DNA of 64,000 nucleotides from Lysobacter soyae (lineage in GTDB: Bacteria; Pseudomonadota; Gammaproteobacteria; Xanthomonadales; Xanthomonadaceae): contig NZ_CP080544.1 of assembly GCF_019551435.1 (NCBI RefSeq), positions 1,240,001 to 1,304,000 on the forward strand, given 5' to 3'. The notes below the pieces were generated by a model. That model was given only the letters and a program-made list of their open reading frames with translations. It had not been told where the DNA came from and ran no database searches. Of this stretch, positions 44,906 through 55,261 are shown piece after piece (position 1 is the stretch's first letter; every line of letters begins with the position of its first letter). The translations under genes were made by a program, and so were the position numbers.

Positions 44906-45511
44906 TTATTTTTGCTTCCAGCTACCGCCCGACTGATACCACCAGCCACTGCGGGCACTGTCGATCCATTGGCGCGCGAAGACTTGGCGGATTTGCGTTT
45001 CCCACTCCGGATGGTCATTCGCGACGGCGACTTCCCGATACAGCGCTTTGCGGTCACGGTTGTCATCTGCCACGGCGGCGTTCACGGCCACGCGATCTTT
45101 CAACGCCAGCTTGTCGGCGTCGCGCACGACAATCATGCCGTCCGCGCCAAAGCCCAATGCGCCGGCGTCAAACGCGGCACGCAAGCTCGAATCGAATCGC
45201 GAAGCCATCCGGCTTTGGATGGATTGAATCGCGGGCGTGCGGATGGTGATATCGGGCTTGGACTGCGCATAGGCGCTGCCGATGCCCACAACAGACCACA
45301 AGTCGACACGCTTTTGCATTTGCAAAAACGCCGACATGCCGCCCGGCTTGCTCGCAGGCTGATCCACCGGTTTGCCATCACTGCCAATCACGCCTTCAAC
45401 GAATTCCTTGGCGGCCTCTTTTGCCTCTGCCGCGGGAAAATACACATTGATGGTCACACATGCGGTCAGAACGATCGCCGGCGCGGTACCCAAAAACCAT
45501 TTGCTTTTCAT
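44906..45511 (-). CDS. YdbL-like DUF1318 lipoprotein
   Basis: 201 residues. The signal peptide ends in a lipobox (VLTAC, Cys 18), followed by VTINVYFPAAEAKEAAKEFVEGVIG, typical of the DUF1318/YdbL family; the C-terminal 80 residues (ALKDRVAVNAAVADDNRDRKALYREVA) match YdbL. In E. coli YdbL works with the bridge protein YdbH and the small lipoprotein YnbE in lipid transport between the membranes. Here the upstream gene is YdbH-like and only 13 bp away, and no separate ynbE is present. Confidence 0.82.
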   Translation of the reverse strand: MKSKWFLGTAPAIVLTACVTINVYFPAAEAKEAAKEFVEGVIGSDGKPVDQPASKPGGMSAFLQMQKRVDLWSVVGIGSAYAQSKPDITIRTPAIQSIQSRMASRFDSSLRAAFDAGALGFGADGMIVVRDADKLALKDRVAVNAAVADDNRDRKALYREVAVANDHPEWETQIRQVFARQWIDSARSGWWYQSGGSWKQK

Positions 45512-45524
45512 GTATCCAGCTCCT

Positions 45525-47555
45525 TCAATGTTCGATCACGGGTTTGACATCACCCTCGGCCACTGCCTTTACGCGTTCCACCAACACCGGCCAATCCACC
45601 AGTCGGTTGTGTCCGACCACTGTCAGCCTAGGAATCCCCGCGCCTTGCAAAATAGTAAAACTGTTGGAACCTGAACCGGACGTGGAATCTGGCGCCAGTC
45701 CGGACATCATGCAAACACTGTTCACCAGCTTGCAACTCAAACCGATGCGGCTGTATCCGAAATCTTTGAATAGCTCCAACGCTTTGGCTTGCAGCCCGCT
45801 GGTCGGGCTCGACCCACCGACGCTCGAAATGTTTTTGACAGCGCGCTGACTGATGCGTTGTTTGACGCCCGGCGTCTTGACCGTGTGCAGCTCGGCGTCG
45901 AAGCGCACCGGCGACCATTCGATCAAACGCAAATCGTGGATGCTGCCGCTCAACTTGCCGGTGATGCTGCCAAAACCGAAAACTTCGGTCAGTCGCAGCA
46001 GATCGAGGCGATCCAAGTCCAGGTTCGCCACCAATGTGGGCGCCGTTCCGAATGGACGTTCGATTGACAAAGACGAGAATGTGACGCGCCCTTCAAAAAC
46101 ATCGAGGTTCAAACCGCCATCCAATCGCAACAGGTCGTTTTCATATACGGCAGTAGGAATCGCGCCGTTCAATTCGCCGCGAAATGCAGGAAGACCCACC
46201 GCTTGGGACATAGCACCGAAATCCACATGTTCGACGCCTAGCGCGAATTGCAGCCCAAGACCACGATCGCCCTGCGGCGGGCGAATTCGCAGCGTGTCGA
46301 ATCTGAGCTTGCCGTTGAATACCGGGATAGACGCCGGCTCACGCAATGCGATTTCACCGCCCTGGCTGACGAACGGCAAATCACCGGCACCGAAATTCAA
46401 GCCATACAAGGTTGCTTGCCGCCAGCTAAGACGGCTCTCGACTGCCTTTCCTTGCGAAATGGCGATTCCGCCGTTCAATCCGGCGAAGTTGAATTGACCG
46501 TCAGGACGATTGAGATTGAGCCCTTGCGGATTGATGACATACGACAAGGCTTCTTGGCCGTGGCTTTCAACGCGACCGTTCAAACCACCCGTCAGTTCGA
46601 CTGATGAGAGTCCAAGCGGCGCGAGCCAACCGGACAAGTAGCGGTCTTTCAACTGTCTTGCGTCGCGACTTTCAAACTGAATAGCCACATTCCGCACACC
46701 GTTCGACGTCCAATCCAAACTTCCCGTCGCTACCAAAGTCGCGCCATCCGTCCAGCGAAGACGACTGAATCGCCAGCCCCCGTTGTTTGCATTCGCATCC
46801 AACTCGAATCGCGCGGGCGTGCCTTGAAGTGAGACAAAAGTCGTGCCAGCGAGCATGTCGCCGAGGACCGTACCCTCCAACGAGACGGATGTTGCGCCGC
46901 GCGTGTTGGCGTAATCGAGCGTTCCCGCAATGGCCAGGTTTTCGGCAATCAGGGAATCATCATTCATGCGCAGCGCGGCACCCGAAAGCGCGAGTGGGCC
47001 ATCAACCCGGACGCCGGTGCCATTGGTGTGCAGAGACAGACGACCGCTAAGCTCGCCCTTGTCAAAGCGACCATTCGACCAACTCCGCGCGATAAAGGCT
47101 TTGGCCCAAGCGAGCGGCAGGGCTTGAAGTTCGATCAAGGTGAGCTCGGGCGCACGGGCACGTCGTTGGAGGCTGATCTCGGTTCGCCCGTGACGGAGGC
47201 CGACATCCAGGCCGGCCGGCCGGAAGTCCACCGAAAAATCCGCCGATGCGCTGCCGGGCAATGCTATCGGACCTGCGCATCGCCAGGTTTTCCACCCGAC
47301 GCGCGCCAATCGACATCGCCAGTGGACCGTCTTGTAGTCACCGGCAATGGATGGGGCTTGCACGCGATCGACATGCATATCCAGCGTGCCGTACGCGGCA
47401 CCTTCAGGCCAAGCCACACGCATCCGCACGCCGTCCAGGCTGACGACGGCCGATTCAATTTTCTCGACTTTGATGTTTGCCACGCGCGCAGAAGCCGGAT
47501 TTGCAGAAAAACCCGACAAGATCACACCGGCAAGGGTCGCTAAAATGCGCAACAT
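45525..47555 (-). CDS. YdbH-like AsmA-superfamily intermembrane transport protein
   Basis: 676 residues. A signal peptide (cleaved about residue 23) is followed by a long all-beta protein with repeating hydrophobic strands and late motifs ETHG-like LNGRVESHGQ, LDLDRLDLLRLTEVFGFGSITGKLSGSIHDLRLIEWSPVRFDAELHT and a C-terminal IGLSCKLVNSVCMMSGL. This layout matches YdbH-type AsmA-like proteins that form a hydrophobic groove across the periplasm. YdbL-like lipoprotein gene downstream supports it. Divergent from the REC–Hpt gene, 16 bp apart. Confidence 0.8.
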   Translation of the reverse strand: MLRILATLAGVILSGFSANPASARVANIKVEKIESAVVSLDGVRMRVAWPEGAAYGTLDMHVDRVQAPSIAGDYKTVHWRCRLARVGWKTWRCAGPIALPGSASADFSVDFRPAGLDVGLRHGRTEISLQRRARAPELTLIELQALPLAWAKAFIARSWSNGRFDKGELSGRLSLHTNGTGVRVDGPLALSGAALRMNDDSLIAENLAIAGTLDYANTRGATSVSLEGTVLGDMLAGTTFVSLQGTPARFELDANANNGGWRFSRLRWTDGATLVATGSLDWTSNGVRNVAIQFESRDARQLKDRYLSGWLAPLGLSSVELTGGLNGRVESHGQEALSYVINPQGLNLNRPDGQFNFAGLNGGIAISQGKAVESRLSWRQATLYGLNFGAGDLPFVSQGGEIALREPASIPVFNGKLRFDTLRIRPPQGDRGLGLQFALGVEHVDFGAMSQAVGLPAFRGELNGAIPTAVYENDLLRLDGGLNLDVFEGRVTFSSLSIERPFGTAPTLVANLDLDRLDLLRLTEVFGFGSITGKLSGSIHDLRLIEWSPVRFDAELHTVKTPGVKQRISQRAVKNISSVGGSSPTSGLQAKALELFKDFGYSRIGLSCKLVNSVCMMSGLAPDSTSGSGSNSFTILQGAGIPRLTVVGHNRLVDWPVLVERVKAVAEGDVKPVIEH

Positions 47556-47571
47556 CTAGGGGAGATTACTG

Positions 47572-48300
47572 ATGCCGATGGAACTCGGGATGAAGCCGCG
47601 CTTTCTACTTGTCGAAGACGATCCGCCCACCCGCGTCTATTTGCGCGAGATCGCAGCCACCCTGCCGGCCATCGTCGATGTCGCTTCCAACTGTGCGCAA
47701 GCGGCACGCATGGCGCGAAAACGCCGATACGACCTGTGGTTGTTTGATGCCAATCTCCCGGACGGCAGCGGTGCGGGTCTTTATCAACAACTGTTGGCCG
47801 ATCCGGAGATCGGGGCCAATGCGCCGGTGGCCATTGCCCACACCGCTGAAATCGACATGGGGTATTTGGACAAGCTATGCGCCTGTGGCTTCAAAGAGGT
47901 CGTTCGGAAGCCGGTGACACCGGCGGGCTGGTTGGGGGCATTGCGACGTGGACTCGGACGCCAAGCCAATAGTCTGGAAGAACTCGAAGAATGGGATGAC
48001 GACCATGCCATTCGGGCTTTGGGCGATTTTGCCAACGTGGACAAGCTCAGAACGTTGTTTGTCAGTGAACTACCCGACATGCAGCAAAAGGCACGCGCGG
48101 CCGTTAGTGCGGGCGATGACACTGCCTTGCGCGATGTCTTGCATCGCTTGAAAGCCAGCTGCGCGTTGGTCGGTGCAAGGCGCCTGCTCGAATCCGTACG
48201 TACCTTGTCGGCTGACCGTACCTGCCCCGCGGCTTATGCGGCGTTGGACGATGCATTTGAGGTCACGTTATCGACTTTCAGGACGACCGGATCTGCCTGA
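47572..48300 (+). CDS. Orphan receiver–Hpt phosphorelay protein
   Basis: 242 residues. Receiver domain (about 8–130) with the acidic pair LVEDDPPTR, phosphoacceptor Asp in LWLFDANLPDGSG, Thr in AIAHTAE and Lys in VVRKPV, all present. A histidine phosphotransfer domain (about 150–240) follows with LHRLKASCALVGARRL. Such a protein can move phosphate onwards between response regulators; no kinase or output partner is nearby. It begins next to ydbH on the other strand, and its end overlaps recO by 23 bp. An ATG four or five codons later is a possible start. Confidence 0.85.
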   Translation: MPMELGMKPRFLLVEDDPPTRVYLREIAATLPAIVDVASNCAQAARMARKRRYDLWLFDANLPDGSGAGLYQQLLADPEIGANAPVAIAHTAEIDMGYLDKLCACGFKEVVRKPVTPAGWLGALRRGLGRQANSLEELEEWDDDHAIRALGDFANVDKLRTLFVSELPDMQQKARAAVSAGDDTALRDVLHRLKASCALVGARRLLESVRTLSADRTCPAAYAALDDAFEVTLSTFRTTGSA

Positions 48301-49006
48301 GCTCTGCGAGCATGTCCCAGGACTTCAATCCCTTTCCACCCAACTGATGCATCAGCAGAGCGCGCATGAAACGTCGAATCTCATTCGACGTGCGCGTATC
48401 GGGTTGCGCATCCATGGCGAGTGCGTGAAGTGCATCGCCTGAGATCACCAAGCCGTCATCAGCGGCGACCTTCTCCAAAGCACGCAGGACAAATCCGCGC
48501 TCGAAGTCAAAACGGTAGTGCATACCCATCTGGATCAAATCGCCCTGTGCGTCATGCGCCCAATCGGGGGCCAGCCCCAAGGCATCCAACAAATCCCGCT
48601 CAAATCGCCTGAGCGTCCATGCCACCGGCGCGCCCGCCGTCAGTAATGCACGTGTGCGTCCGAAACTCACAAACAGCTCAGGTTGCGCATCGAAACGCGG
48701 GGCAAGCCGGAGCGTCAACTCGTTCTGATAGAACGTAGCGAGCAGTCGGTCACCTTCCAATGCGACACCGCTGTCCAATGCCTCAGCTTGAATCAACCTG
48801 GCCAGCTCGCCGCGTTGCTCGGCGTCAAAACGGATGTATTGACCGGGTGTCAGCGCCGCTTTCAACGCGTGTTTTTTGGCGCCGCGAACGCCACGCGCCA
48901 GCAAGCCCAGACGTCCATGATTCGGCGTCAGCACCTCGACCAATACGCTGGTCTCGCGATAAGCTCGCGCGTGCAATACGTAGGCGAGCTCACCGCTGTA
49001 GCGCAC
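48278..49006 (-). CDS. recO: DNA repair protein RecO
   Basis: 242 residues, GTG start. RecO loads RecA with RecR at single-stranded gaps. N-terminal OB fold (AYVLHARAYRETSVLVEVLTPNHGRLGLLARGVRGAK), then a helical domain with LRRFERDLLDALGLAPDW, the most conserved RecO stretch. The last member of the era–recO part of the operon; era stops 2 bp upstream. Confidence 0.92.
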   Translation of the reverse strand: MRYSGELAYVLHARAYRETSVLVEVLTPNHGRLGLLARGVRGAKKHALKAALTPGQYIRFDAEQRGELARLIQAEALDSGVALEGDRLLATFYQNELTLRLAPRFDAQPELFVSFGRTRALLTAGAPVAWTLRRFERDLLDALGLAPDWAHDAQGDLIQMGMHYRFDFERGFVLRALEKVAADDGLVISGDALHALAMDAQPDTRTSNEIRRFMRALLMHQLGGKGLKSWDMLAELRQIRSS

Positions 49007-49008
49007 AC

Positions 49009-49905
49009 TCAGTCCTGATAGCCGAGGGCGCGCAGTGCCGCCTCATCATCGGACCATCCGGCGCGCACGCGAACGAAGGTCTGAAGGAAAACCTTGCGAT
49101 CGAAAGTGCGCTCCATCTGGATTCGTGCTTTGGTGCCGATTTCGCGAATGCGCTGCCCGCCATTGCCGATCACGATGGCTTTTTGACTGTCGCGCTCGAC
49201 CAGGATCACCGCGCCAATGCGGAACATCGCACCATCTTCTTCGAATTGCTCGATCTCGACCGCGGTGGCATAAGGCAGCTCGGCGCCAAGCTGGCGCATC
49301 AATTGTTCACGGACGAATTCCGCGGCCATGAAACGCATGCTGCGGTCAGTGATGTCGTCCTCGCTGTAAAGCGCTTCCTGTTCGGGCACCAGTGACAGCA
49401 AAGTCTCCACCAATGCGTCCAAACCTTTGCGTTTCAAGGCGGAAATCGGATGCACGCTGTGGAACGTGCGACCTTCCGATGCCTCAGCCAAAAACGGCAA
49501 GATGTCGGCTTTGTCTCGCGCACGATCGGTCTTGTTGACCACCAATACCACGGGGATGCCGGCACTTTTCAGTGCGTCGTAGGCCAAGGTGTCTTCGCTG
49601 TCCCACTTGCCCGACTCAACGACCAACATCGCAGCGTCGACGCCTTCCAACGCGCCGCGCGCCGCGCGATTGAGGACCCGGCTCATGGCGCGGTTTTGCG
49701 CTGCGTGCAGGCCGGGCGTATCCACCAACACCAGTTGCCCGGCATCGAAAGTGGCAATGCCGAGCATACGATGACGGGTGGTTTGCGGACGATCGGAAGT
49801 GATGGAGACTTTGGCGCCCACCAGGGCATTGATCAAGGTGGACTTGCCCACATTCGGGCGACCGATGACGGCCACGTGGCCAGCGCGATAAGGATTCGAT
49901 GTCAT
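49009..49905 (-). CDS. era: GTPase Era
   Basis: 298 residues. Essential GTPase for 30S ribosome assembly. G motifs: [10 protein letters not shown] (G1), DTPGL (G3), NKTD (G4), and a C-terminal KH domain with the GGxxIREI-type loop [19 protein letters not shown]. Start ATG 49905; the longer open frame would overlap rnc and lacks family sequence. Followed by recO at 2 bp. Confidence 0.96.
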   Translation of the reverse strand: MTSNPYRAGHVAVIGRPNVGKSTLINALVGAKVSITSDRPQTTRHRMLGIATFDAGQLVLVDTPGLHAAQNRAMSRVLNRAARGALEGVDAAMLVVESGKWDSEDTLAYDALKSAGIPVVLVVNKTDRARDKADILPFLAEASEGRTFHSVHPISALKRKGLDALVETLLSLVPEQEALYSEDDITDRSMRFMAAEFVREQLMRQLGAELPYATAVEIEQFEEDGAMFRIGAVILVERDSQKAIVIGNGGQRIREIGTKARIQMERTFDRKVFLQTFVRVRAGWSDDEAALRALGYQD

Positions 49906-49942
49906 GCGCCCATTGTCGCCGATGCGGGGCGCACGCGTGTCA

Positions 49943-50602
49943 TCAGGTGCGCAATTGGGCCAAAACCGCTTCGGCGGCACGTGTTTCCGCTTGTCGCCGA
50001 GACTTTCCGCTGCCGTCAGCGGCAACGCCATCGTCCAATCGGCAAGTCACATGGAACGTGCGTGCATGCTCTTCACCGGATTCGGAGATCAGCGTATAGA
50101 CCGGCAAACTGCGCTGGCGCGCCTGTAACCATTCTTGCAATCGTGTCTTGGCATCTTTGCCGATATCGCCTTTGGGATCCAAGCGGGCAATCAACGGTTC
50201 GAAAAGCGGCATCACCACCTGGCGACAGGTGTACATGCCGGCATCCAGATAGATCGCACCGATCAGGGCTTCCAAGGCATCAGACAGTATCGACTCACGA
50301 CGGAAGCCGCCGCTGCGAACTTCTCCCGGCCCCATCAGCAGCCGATCACCCAAGGACAAGCCGCGAGCGATGCCGGCCAATGAAGACTCTCGTACCAACT
50401 CCGCGCGCATTCGCGTCAATGCGCCTTCATCGGCAGACGGCCATGTGGCAAACAACTTCTCCGCCACCAGAAAATTGACGATGGCGTCGCCCAGGAACTC
50501 CAAGCGTTCGTTATGTTGCGATCCCGCACTTCGATGGGTCAAAGCACGCGTCAACAAGTCCGCGTCTTTGAATGGATGACCCAACAATTCCGACAAAGCC
50601 AT
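49943..50602 (-). CDS. rnc: Ribonuclease III
   Basis: 219 residues. Cleaves double-stranded RNA, including rRNA precursors. The catalytic signature [21 protein letters not shown] carries the metal-binding acidic residues, the second site is in [16 protein letters not shown], and the double-stranded RNA-binding domain covers the last 75 residues ([14 protein letters not shown]...[21 protein letters not shown]). Between DUF4845 and era as usual in gammaproteobacteria. Confidence 0.96.
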   Translation of the reverse strand: MALSELLGHPFKDADLLTRALTHRSAGSQHNERLEFLGDAIVNFLVAEKLFATWPSADEGALTRMRAELVRESSLAGIARGLSLGDRLLMGPGEVRSGGFRRESILSDALEALIGAIYLDAGMYTCRQVVMPLFEPLIARLDPKGDIGKDAKTRLQEWLQARQRSLPVYTLISESGEEHARTFHVTCRLDDGVAADGSGKSRRQAETRAAEAVLAQLRT

Positions 50603-50625
50603 TCAGCCCACTACGGCGCGTGGAT

Positions 50626-50985
50626 TCAGCGCGCCGGCTCCTTGATCTCGAAACTGGTGACCAAGTCGATGTTCGCCACCAGCGGAATACGGCGTTCGTA
50701 GCTGTATTCCATGGCGCGTTCGCCGCTTTCCGGACGCAGAGTGATGTCTTTGGCTTTGACTTGGTCGATGTCATTGACATCCAAGCGCTTTTGCAACGCC
50801 TCACGAATGCTCGGCGCATCGGTGCCGACACTGCTGTCCTGGGCCACCGACTTCATGGATTGCTTGATCTTGCCGTATTCCAGATACGCCGGAAGCAGTT
50901 TCATGACCATCCAGGCAACGAAGCCGAAGAACATCAGGAAAATCAGAAATCCGGTCAACGACAGACCTTGTTGTGAACGACGCAT
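50626..50985 (-). CDS. DUF4845 membrane protein
   Basis: 119 residues. It begins MRRSQQGLSLTGFLIFLMFFGFVAWMVMKLLPAYLEY, a basic N-terminus with one hydrophobic helix that resembles a type IV pilin start, and continues with a small periplasmic domain. This is the DUF4845 family, regularly found between lepB and rnc; the function is unknown. Because lepB lies directly upstream it may be connected with signal peptidase, but that is only positional. Confidence 0.83.
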   Translation of the reverse strand: MRRSQQGLSLTGFLIFLMFFGFVAWMVMKLLPAYLEYGKIKQSMKSVAQDSSVGTDAPSIREALQKRLDVNDIDQVKAKDITLRPESGERAMEYSYERRIPLVANIDLVTSFEIKEPAR

Positions 50986-51026
50986 GTGCAGCTCCCCTCT
51001 ACGGAATTGGATGGTGCGACCTCGTA

Positions 51027-51824
51027 TTAAGGTACACGGGTTCCGATACGTTTGAAATTACCGAAGTTCATCCAGACGAACATGGCCCGTCCGCGCAGGT
51101 TGGCTTCCGGCAGCATGCCCCAGAATCGGCCGTCCAGGCTGTTGTCACGATTGTCACCCATGACGAAATAATGGCCGTCCGGCACGATCACGTCCGTATC
51201 GCCCATGGCGCCATTCAGCAAGGAATCGCGCGAGATCAGGATCGGGTGCGGCGCATGACCCGGCAAGGCTTCGATGCGGAGTTCCGACGGAATCGAGATC
51301 CCGCCTTGGTCTGCGTCCAGCACCTGCTTCGTGGTGTACTCGACCGGCACGCCGTTCACTTGCAGAACGCCCATGTGATAGCTGATCTTGTCACCGGGCA
51401 GGCCGATGACACGCTTGACGTAATCCACACCCTTTTCCGGATCGGTTTCGTCACGACCCGGAAATTTGAACACGGCGACATCGCCGCGCTTGGGTTCGCC
51501 GAGCGGCACAATCTTGGTATTGGTGATCGGCAGGCGCAGACCGTACGAGAACTTGTTGACCAAGATGAAATCGCCGATTTGCAGCGACGGAATCATGGAC
51601 CCGGAAGGAATCCGGAAAGGCTCCGCCACGAAGGTCCGCAGCAACAAGACAATGGCCAGCACCGGGAAAAAACTGCGTGCAGTTTCGACCACCCACGGCT
51701 CTTTCTCGTCGGCCAGCAAATCGTCGCGACCGTGACGACGTTTACGCCAAACGAATTTGTCGAGCGCCCAGACGATGCCGGTGGCGAGAGTCAGTACGAC
51801 CAGAATGGTTTCAAACCAGCGCAT
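51027..51824 (-). CDS. lepB: Signal peptidase I
   Basis: 265 residues. Two N-terminal transmembrane helices (TILVVLTLATGIVWAL and FFPVLAIVLLLRTFV) and the periplasmic catalytic domain. Nucleophile Ser 76 in RIPSGSMIPSL, general base Lys 137 in GVDYVKRVIGLPGD, and the C-terminal box GDNRDNSLDGRFWG. It cleaves Sec and Tat signal peptides. Follows lepA after 18 bp. Confidence 0.96.
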   Translation of the reverse strand: MRWFETILVVLTLATGIVWALDKFVWRKRRHGRDDLLADEKEPWVVETARSFFPVLAIVLLLRTFVAEPFRIPSGSMIPSLQIGDFILVNKFSYGLRLPITNTKIVPLGEPKRGDVAVFKFPGRDETDPEKGVDYVKRVIGLPGDKISYHMGVLQVNGVPVEYTTKQVLDADQGGISIPSELRIEALPGHAPHPILISRDSLLNGAMGDTDVIVPDGHYFVMGDNRDNSLDGRFWGMLPEANLRGRAMFVWMNFGNFKRIGTRVP

Positions 51825-51842
51825 GCGATTTTCCGTATTGAA

Positions 51843-53660
51843 TTATTTGTTGTCGACCTGAAGAACCGCCAGGAAGGCTTCTTGTGGAATCTCCACGCGA
51901 CCGACCTGCTTCATGCGCTTCTTGCCTTCTTTCTGCTTTTCCAACAATTTCTTTTTGCGCGAGGCGTCACCGCCGTAGCATTTCGCCAAGACGTTCTTGC
52001 GTAGTGCTTTCACCGTCGTTCGCGCAATGACCTGCGAACCGATGGCGGCCTGAATTGCGACATCAAACATCTGCCGCGGAATCAGGTCTTTCATTTTTTC
52101 CGTCAATTCGCGGCCGCGGCGATCCGCATACTGCCGGTGCACGATGATGGACAAGGCATCGACTTTGTCGCCGTTGATCAAGGTATCCACCCGCACGAAC
52201 GGGCCCGCCTCGAAACGCACGAAGTGGTATTCGAGCGACGCGTATCCGCGGCTGACCGATTTGAGCTTGTCGAAGAAATCCAACACTACTTCCGCCATCG
52301 GCAATTCATAGGCGATCTGGACTTGGCCACCCATATAGTTCATGCCGATCTGCGAGCCGCGCTTTTCTTCGCACAACTTGATCACGGCGCCGACATAGTC
52401 CGGCGGCGTCAAAATGTTGGCGCGAATGATCGGCTCACGGATTTCGTCGACGGTGTTCACCGGCGGCAGTTTCGCCGGATTGTCCAGCGGCATGACAGTG
52501 CCATCGGTCTTCAGGACTTCATACACAACCGTTGGGGCCGTGGAGATCAGATTGAGGTTGTATTCGCGCTCAAGACGCTCCTGCACGATTTCCATGTGCA
52601 GCATGCCAAGGAAGCCGCAGCGGAAACCAAAACCCATGGCTTCCGAGGATTCGGGCTCGAACCGGAGCGCAGCGTCGTTCAGGCGAAGTTTTTCCAGCGC
52701 TTCGCGCAAGTCCGGATAGTCCTCGGAATCGACGGGAAACAAGCCTGCGAACACGCGCGGCTGCATTTCCTGGAATCCGGGCAAGGGATCTGCCGCAGCG
52801 TCATTCGCCATGGTGAGCGTGTCGCCGACCGGCGCACCGTGCACATCCTTGATCGACGCCGTGACCCAACCCACTTCGCCGGCCGACAACTTCTTCAGCA
52901 CTTTGCGCTTGGGCGTGAACACGCCGACGTTGTCGACTTGATGGGTGCGACCTGTGCTCATCACCAACAGCTTGTCACCGGGCTTGATCTCGCCCTGCAT
53001 GACGCGCACCAAGGAGACGACGCCCAAATAGTTGTCGAACCACGAATCGATGATCAGGGCCTGCAGTTTGTCGGTGTCGCGCGGCACCGGCGGCGGAATC
53101 CGTTGCACGATGGCTTCGAGCACGTCTTGGACATTGAGCCCGGTCTTCGCGGAGATCGAAACAGCATCTTCGGCATCGATGCCGATTACCGCCTCGATTT
53201 CCTTCTTGACGCGCTCGATGTCGGCCGTCGGCAAGTCGATCTTGTTCAACACCGGCACGACTTCGAGTCCTTGCTCGACCGCGGTGTAGCAGTTGGCGAC
53301 GGATTGCGCTTCAACGCCTTGTGCGGCATCGACCACCAGCAAGGCACCTTCACAGGCGGCCAGAGAGCGGCTGACTTCATAACTGAAATCGACGTGCCCC
53401 GGCGTATCAATGAAGTTCAATTGGTACACCTGGCCGTCGCGCGCCGTATAAGGTAGCGACACCGACTGGGCCTTGATGGTAATGCCGCGCTCACGCTCGA
53501 TCGGATTCGAGTCGAGCACCTGCGCCTCCATTTCGCGCGCCTCCAAGCCGCCGCACAATTGGATGATGCGATCGGCCAACGTGGACTTGCCATGGTCCAC
53601 GTGGGCGATGATGGAAAAGTTGCGGATGTTCCGCATTGCAGCTGGGACTTCGGACGACAT
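51843..53660 (-). CDS. lepA: Elongation factor 4 (LepA)
   Basis: 605 residues. Ribosomal GTPase implicated in initiation and 30S assembly. G1 [15 protein letters not shown]2/G3 with [13 protein letters not shown]4 NKIDLP, and the LepA-specific C-terminal domain ending [24 protein letters not shown]. The annotated start [11 protein letters not shown] is the first in-frame [19 protein letters not shown] eight codons later is an alternative, and neither has a good ribosome site. Confidence 0.95.
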   Translation of the reverse strand: MSSEVPAAMRNIRNFSIIAHVDHGKSTLADRIIQLCGGLEAREMEAQVLDSNPIERERGITIKAQSVSLPYTARDGQVYQLNFIDTPGHVDFSYEVSRSLAACEGALLVVDAAQGVEAQSVANCYTAVEQGLEVVPVLNKIDLPTADIERVKKEIEAVIGIDAEDAVSISAKTGLNVQDVLEAIVQRIPPPVPRDTDKLQALIIDSWFDNYLGVVSLVRVMQGEIKPGDKLLVMSTGRTHQVDNVGVFTPKRKVLKKLSAGEVGWVTASIKDVHGAPVGDTLTMANDAAADPLPGFQEMQPRVFAGLFPVDSEDYPDLREALEKLRLNDAALRFEPESSEAMGFGFRCGFLGMLHMEIVQERLEREYNLNLISTAPTVVYEVLKTDGTVMPLDNPAKLPPVNTVDEIREPIIRANILTPPDYVGAVIKLCEEKRGSQIGMNYMGGQVQIAYELPMAEVVLDFFDKLKSVSRGYASLEYHFVRFEAGPFVRVDTLINGDKVDALSIIVHRQYADRRGRELTEKMKDLIPRQMFDVAIQAAIGSQVIARTTVKALRKNVLAKCYGGDASRKKKLLEKQKEGKKRMKQVGRVEIPQEAFLAVLQVDNK

Positions 53661-53741
53661 GAGGATGCGTGTGTGGCCGTGGAGGCTTTTCAGACAATAA
53701 GCCGCACATTATCGCACGGGCATCCTGCCCAACCGCCCCGA

Positions 53742-55208
53742 TTACTGCAGGTTTTCCGGCTGGATGGTCACAAATGCGGGGTTTCCACCGCGGCTGACCC
53801 GCAACATGATCGGTGCGTCCTTCCCGGCGGCGGCCACGGCCGCCTGCAAAGCCTGCGGCGTACCGACCGCCGTGCGTCCTACGGCCAAGATGATGTCACC
53901 GCGACGCATGCCCGCCTCGCCGGCCGGACCACGCGCCGATAGGACACCGACACCCTCGCCCGCCTTCAAACCCAACTGCTTGCGATCGTCGGCGTCCAAA
54001 GCAGCGAGTTCGAGGCCAAGCCGCGCTTCCTTCGGCGCAATGGCTGGCTTGTTGGGGGCTGCATCGCGGTCAAAACGGCTGCCGGTTTCCGCCACTTCAG
54101 TGAGTGCGTCCAACTTGACCGGCAATTGCACATTCTTGCCGTTGCGCCAAATGGAAAGCTGCACGACCGTGCCCGGTTGCTTGCTGCCGACGATGGGTGC
54201 CAAATCGCCCGCGCCGTTGATCGCGGTGCCATCAATGCTGCGCACCACGTCCATGGATTGCACGCCCGCTTTCGCCGATGCACCACCCGGCTCGACATCC
54301 GCCACCAAAGCGCCGCGGGTGTCCGGCAATCCCAACGCACGGGCACTGTCCGGGCCAACTTCCTGCAGACGCAAGCCGAGTTTGCCGCGCTGAACTTTGC
54401 CAGTGGTTTTCAATTGCTTGACCGCCGCCATGGCCGTGTCAATCGGGATCGCGAAGCTGACCCCTTGATAGCCGCCGGAATTCGAGAAAATCTGGGAGTT
54501 GATGCCGATGACTTCACCGCGGGCATTCATCAGCGGGCCACCGGAGTTGCCTCGGTTGATTGCCACGTCCGTTTGGATGAACGGCACGTAGCTTTGGCCG
54601 GTACCACGATCGGTTCGCCCAACGGCACTGACAATGCCGGCAGTCACTGAGTGGTCCAATCCGAACGGCGAGCCCATCGCGAACGCCCACTGCCCGGGCT
54701 TCACCTGACTCGATTCGCCCAAGGGAATTGTCGGCAAATTGGTGCCCTCCACCTTCAGCAAGGCGACATCGGATTGCGCATCGCTTCCGACCACTTTGGC
54801 GTTCAAGACGCGGCCATCCGAGAATTTGACGCGCACTTGCGTGGCACCTTCAACCACATGGTGGTTGGTCAGCACGTCGCCATTAGACGAAATCACGAAT
54901 CCGGTGCCGATCGCAGTACCGCTACGTTGCTGTGGCATACCCGGGAACGGCATCATGCCCGGGCCGAAAAAGCGACGGAATTCCTCCGGAATATCACCCA
55001 TGCCTTGGGGGCTGGCCTTGGGCTTGATCGTGGCTTCGATGTTCACGACGGCAGGACCGACTTGTTCGACCAATCGCGTGAAATCAGGGAGACCGGAAAC
55101 GAGGTTCTGCGTGGGCTGCTGTGCGCGCGCCTGCTCGAAGAACATCGGTGACGCCCCGAGCATTGCGGAAACCACGGCAACGGCCAATACGTGTTTGCGA
55201 ATTGACAT
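53742..55208 (-). CDS. mucD: Periplasmic serine protease, DegP/MucD family
   Basis: 488 residues from ATG 55208 with GGAGA upstream. A signal peptide (cleaved near QARA/QQ) precedes a trypsin-like domain with triad His 117 (LTNHHVV), Asp 147 (SDVALLK) and Ser 222 (RGNSGGPL), then two PDZ domains (GLRLQEVGPDSARALGLP... and GVGVLSARGPAGEAGMRRGDIILAV). It degrades misfolded envelope proteins. It follows rpoE-rseA in the same direction, as in Pseudomonas and Xanthomonas, where it is part of the envelope-stress response. Confidence 0.94.
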   Translation of the reverse strand: MSIRKHVLAVAVVSAMLGASPMFFEQARAQQPTQNLVSGLPDFTRLVEQVGPAVVNIEATIKPKASPQGMGDIPEEFRRFFGPGMMPFPGMPQQRSGTAIGTGFVISSNGDVLTNHHVVEGATQVRVKFSDGRVLNAKVVGSDAQSDVALLKVEGTNLPTIPLGESSQVKPGQWAFAMGSPFGLDHSVTAGIVSAVGRTDRGTGQSYVPFIQTDVAINRGNSGGPLMNARGEVIGINSQIFSNSGGYQGVSFAIPIDTAMAAVKQLKTTGKVQRGKLGLRLQEVGPDSARALGLPDTRGALVADVEPGGASAKAGVQSMDVVRSIDGTAINGAGDLAPIVGSKQPGTVVQLSIWRNGKNVQLPVKLDALTEVAETGSRFDRDAAPNKPAIAPKEARLGLELAALDADDRKQLGLKAGEGVGVLSARGPAGEAGMRRGDIILAVGRTAVGTPQALQAAVAAAGKDAPIMLRVSRGGNPAFVTIQPENLQ

Positions 55209-55261
55209 CAAGTCTTCTCCCTGCGAATGCGAGATCCGCACATCAGATCAAATGGATGGAT

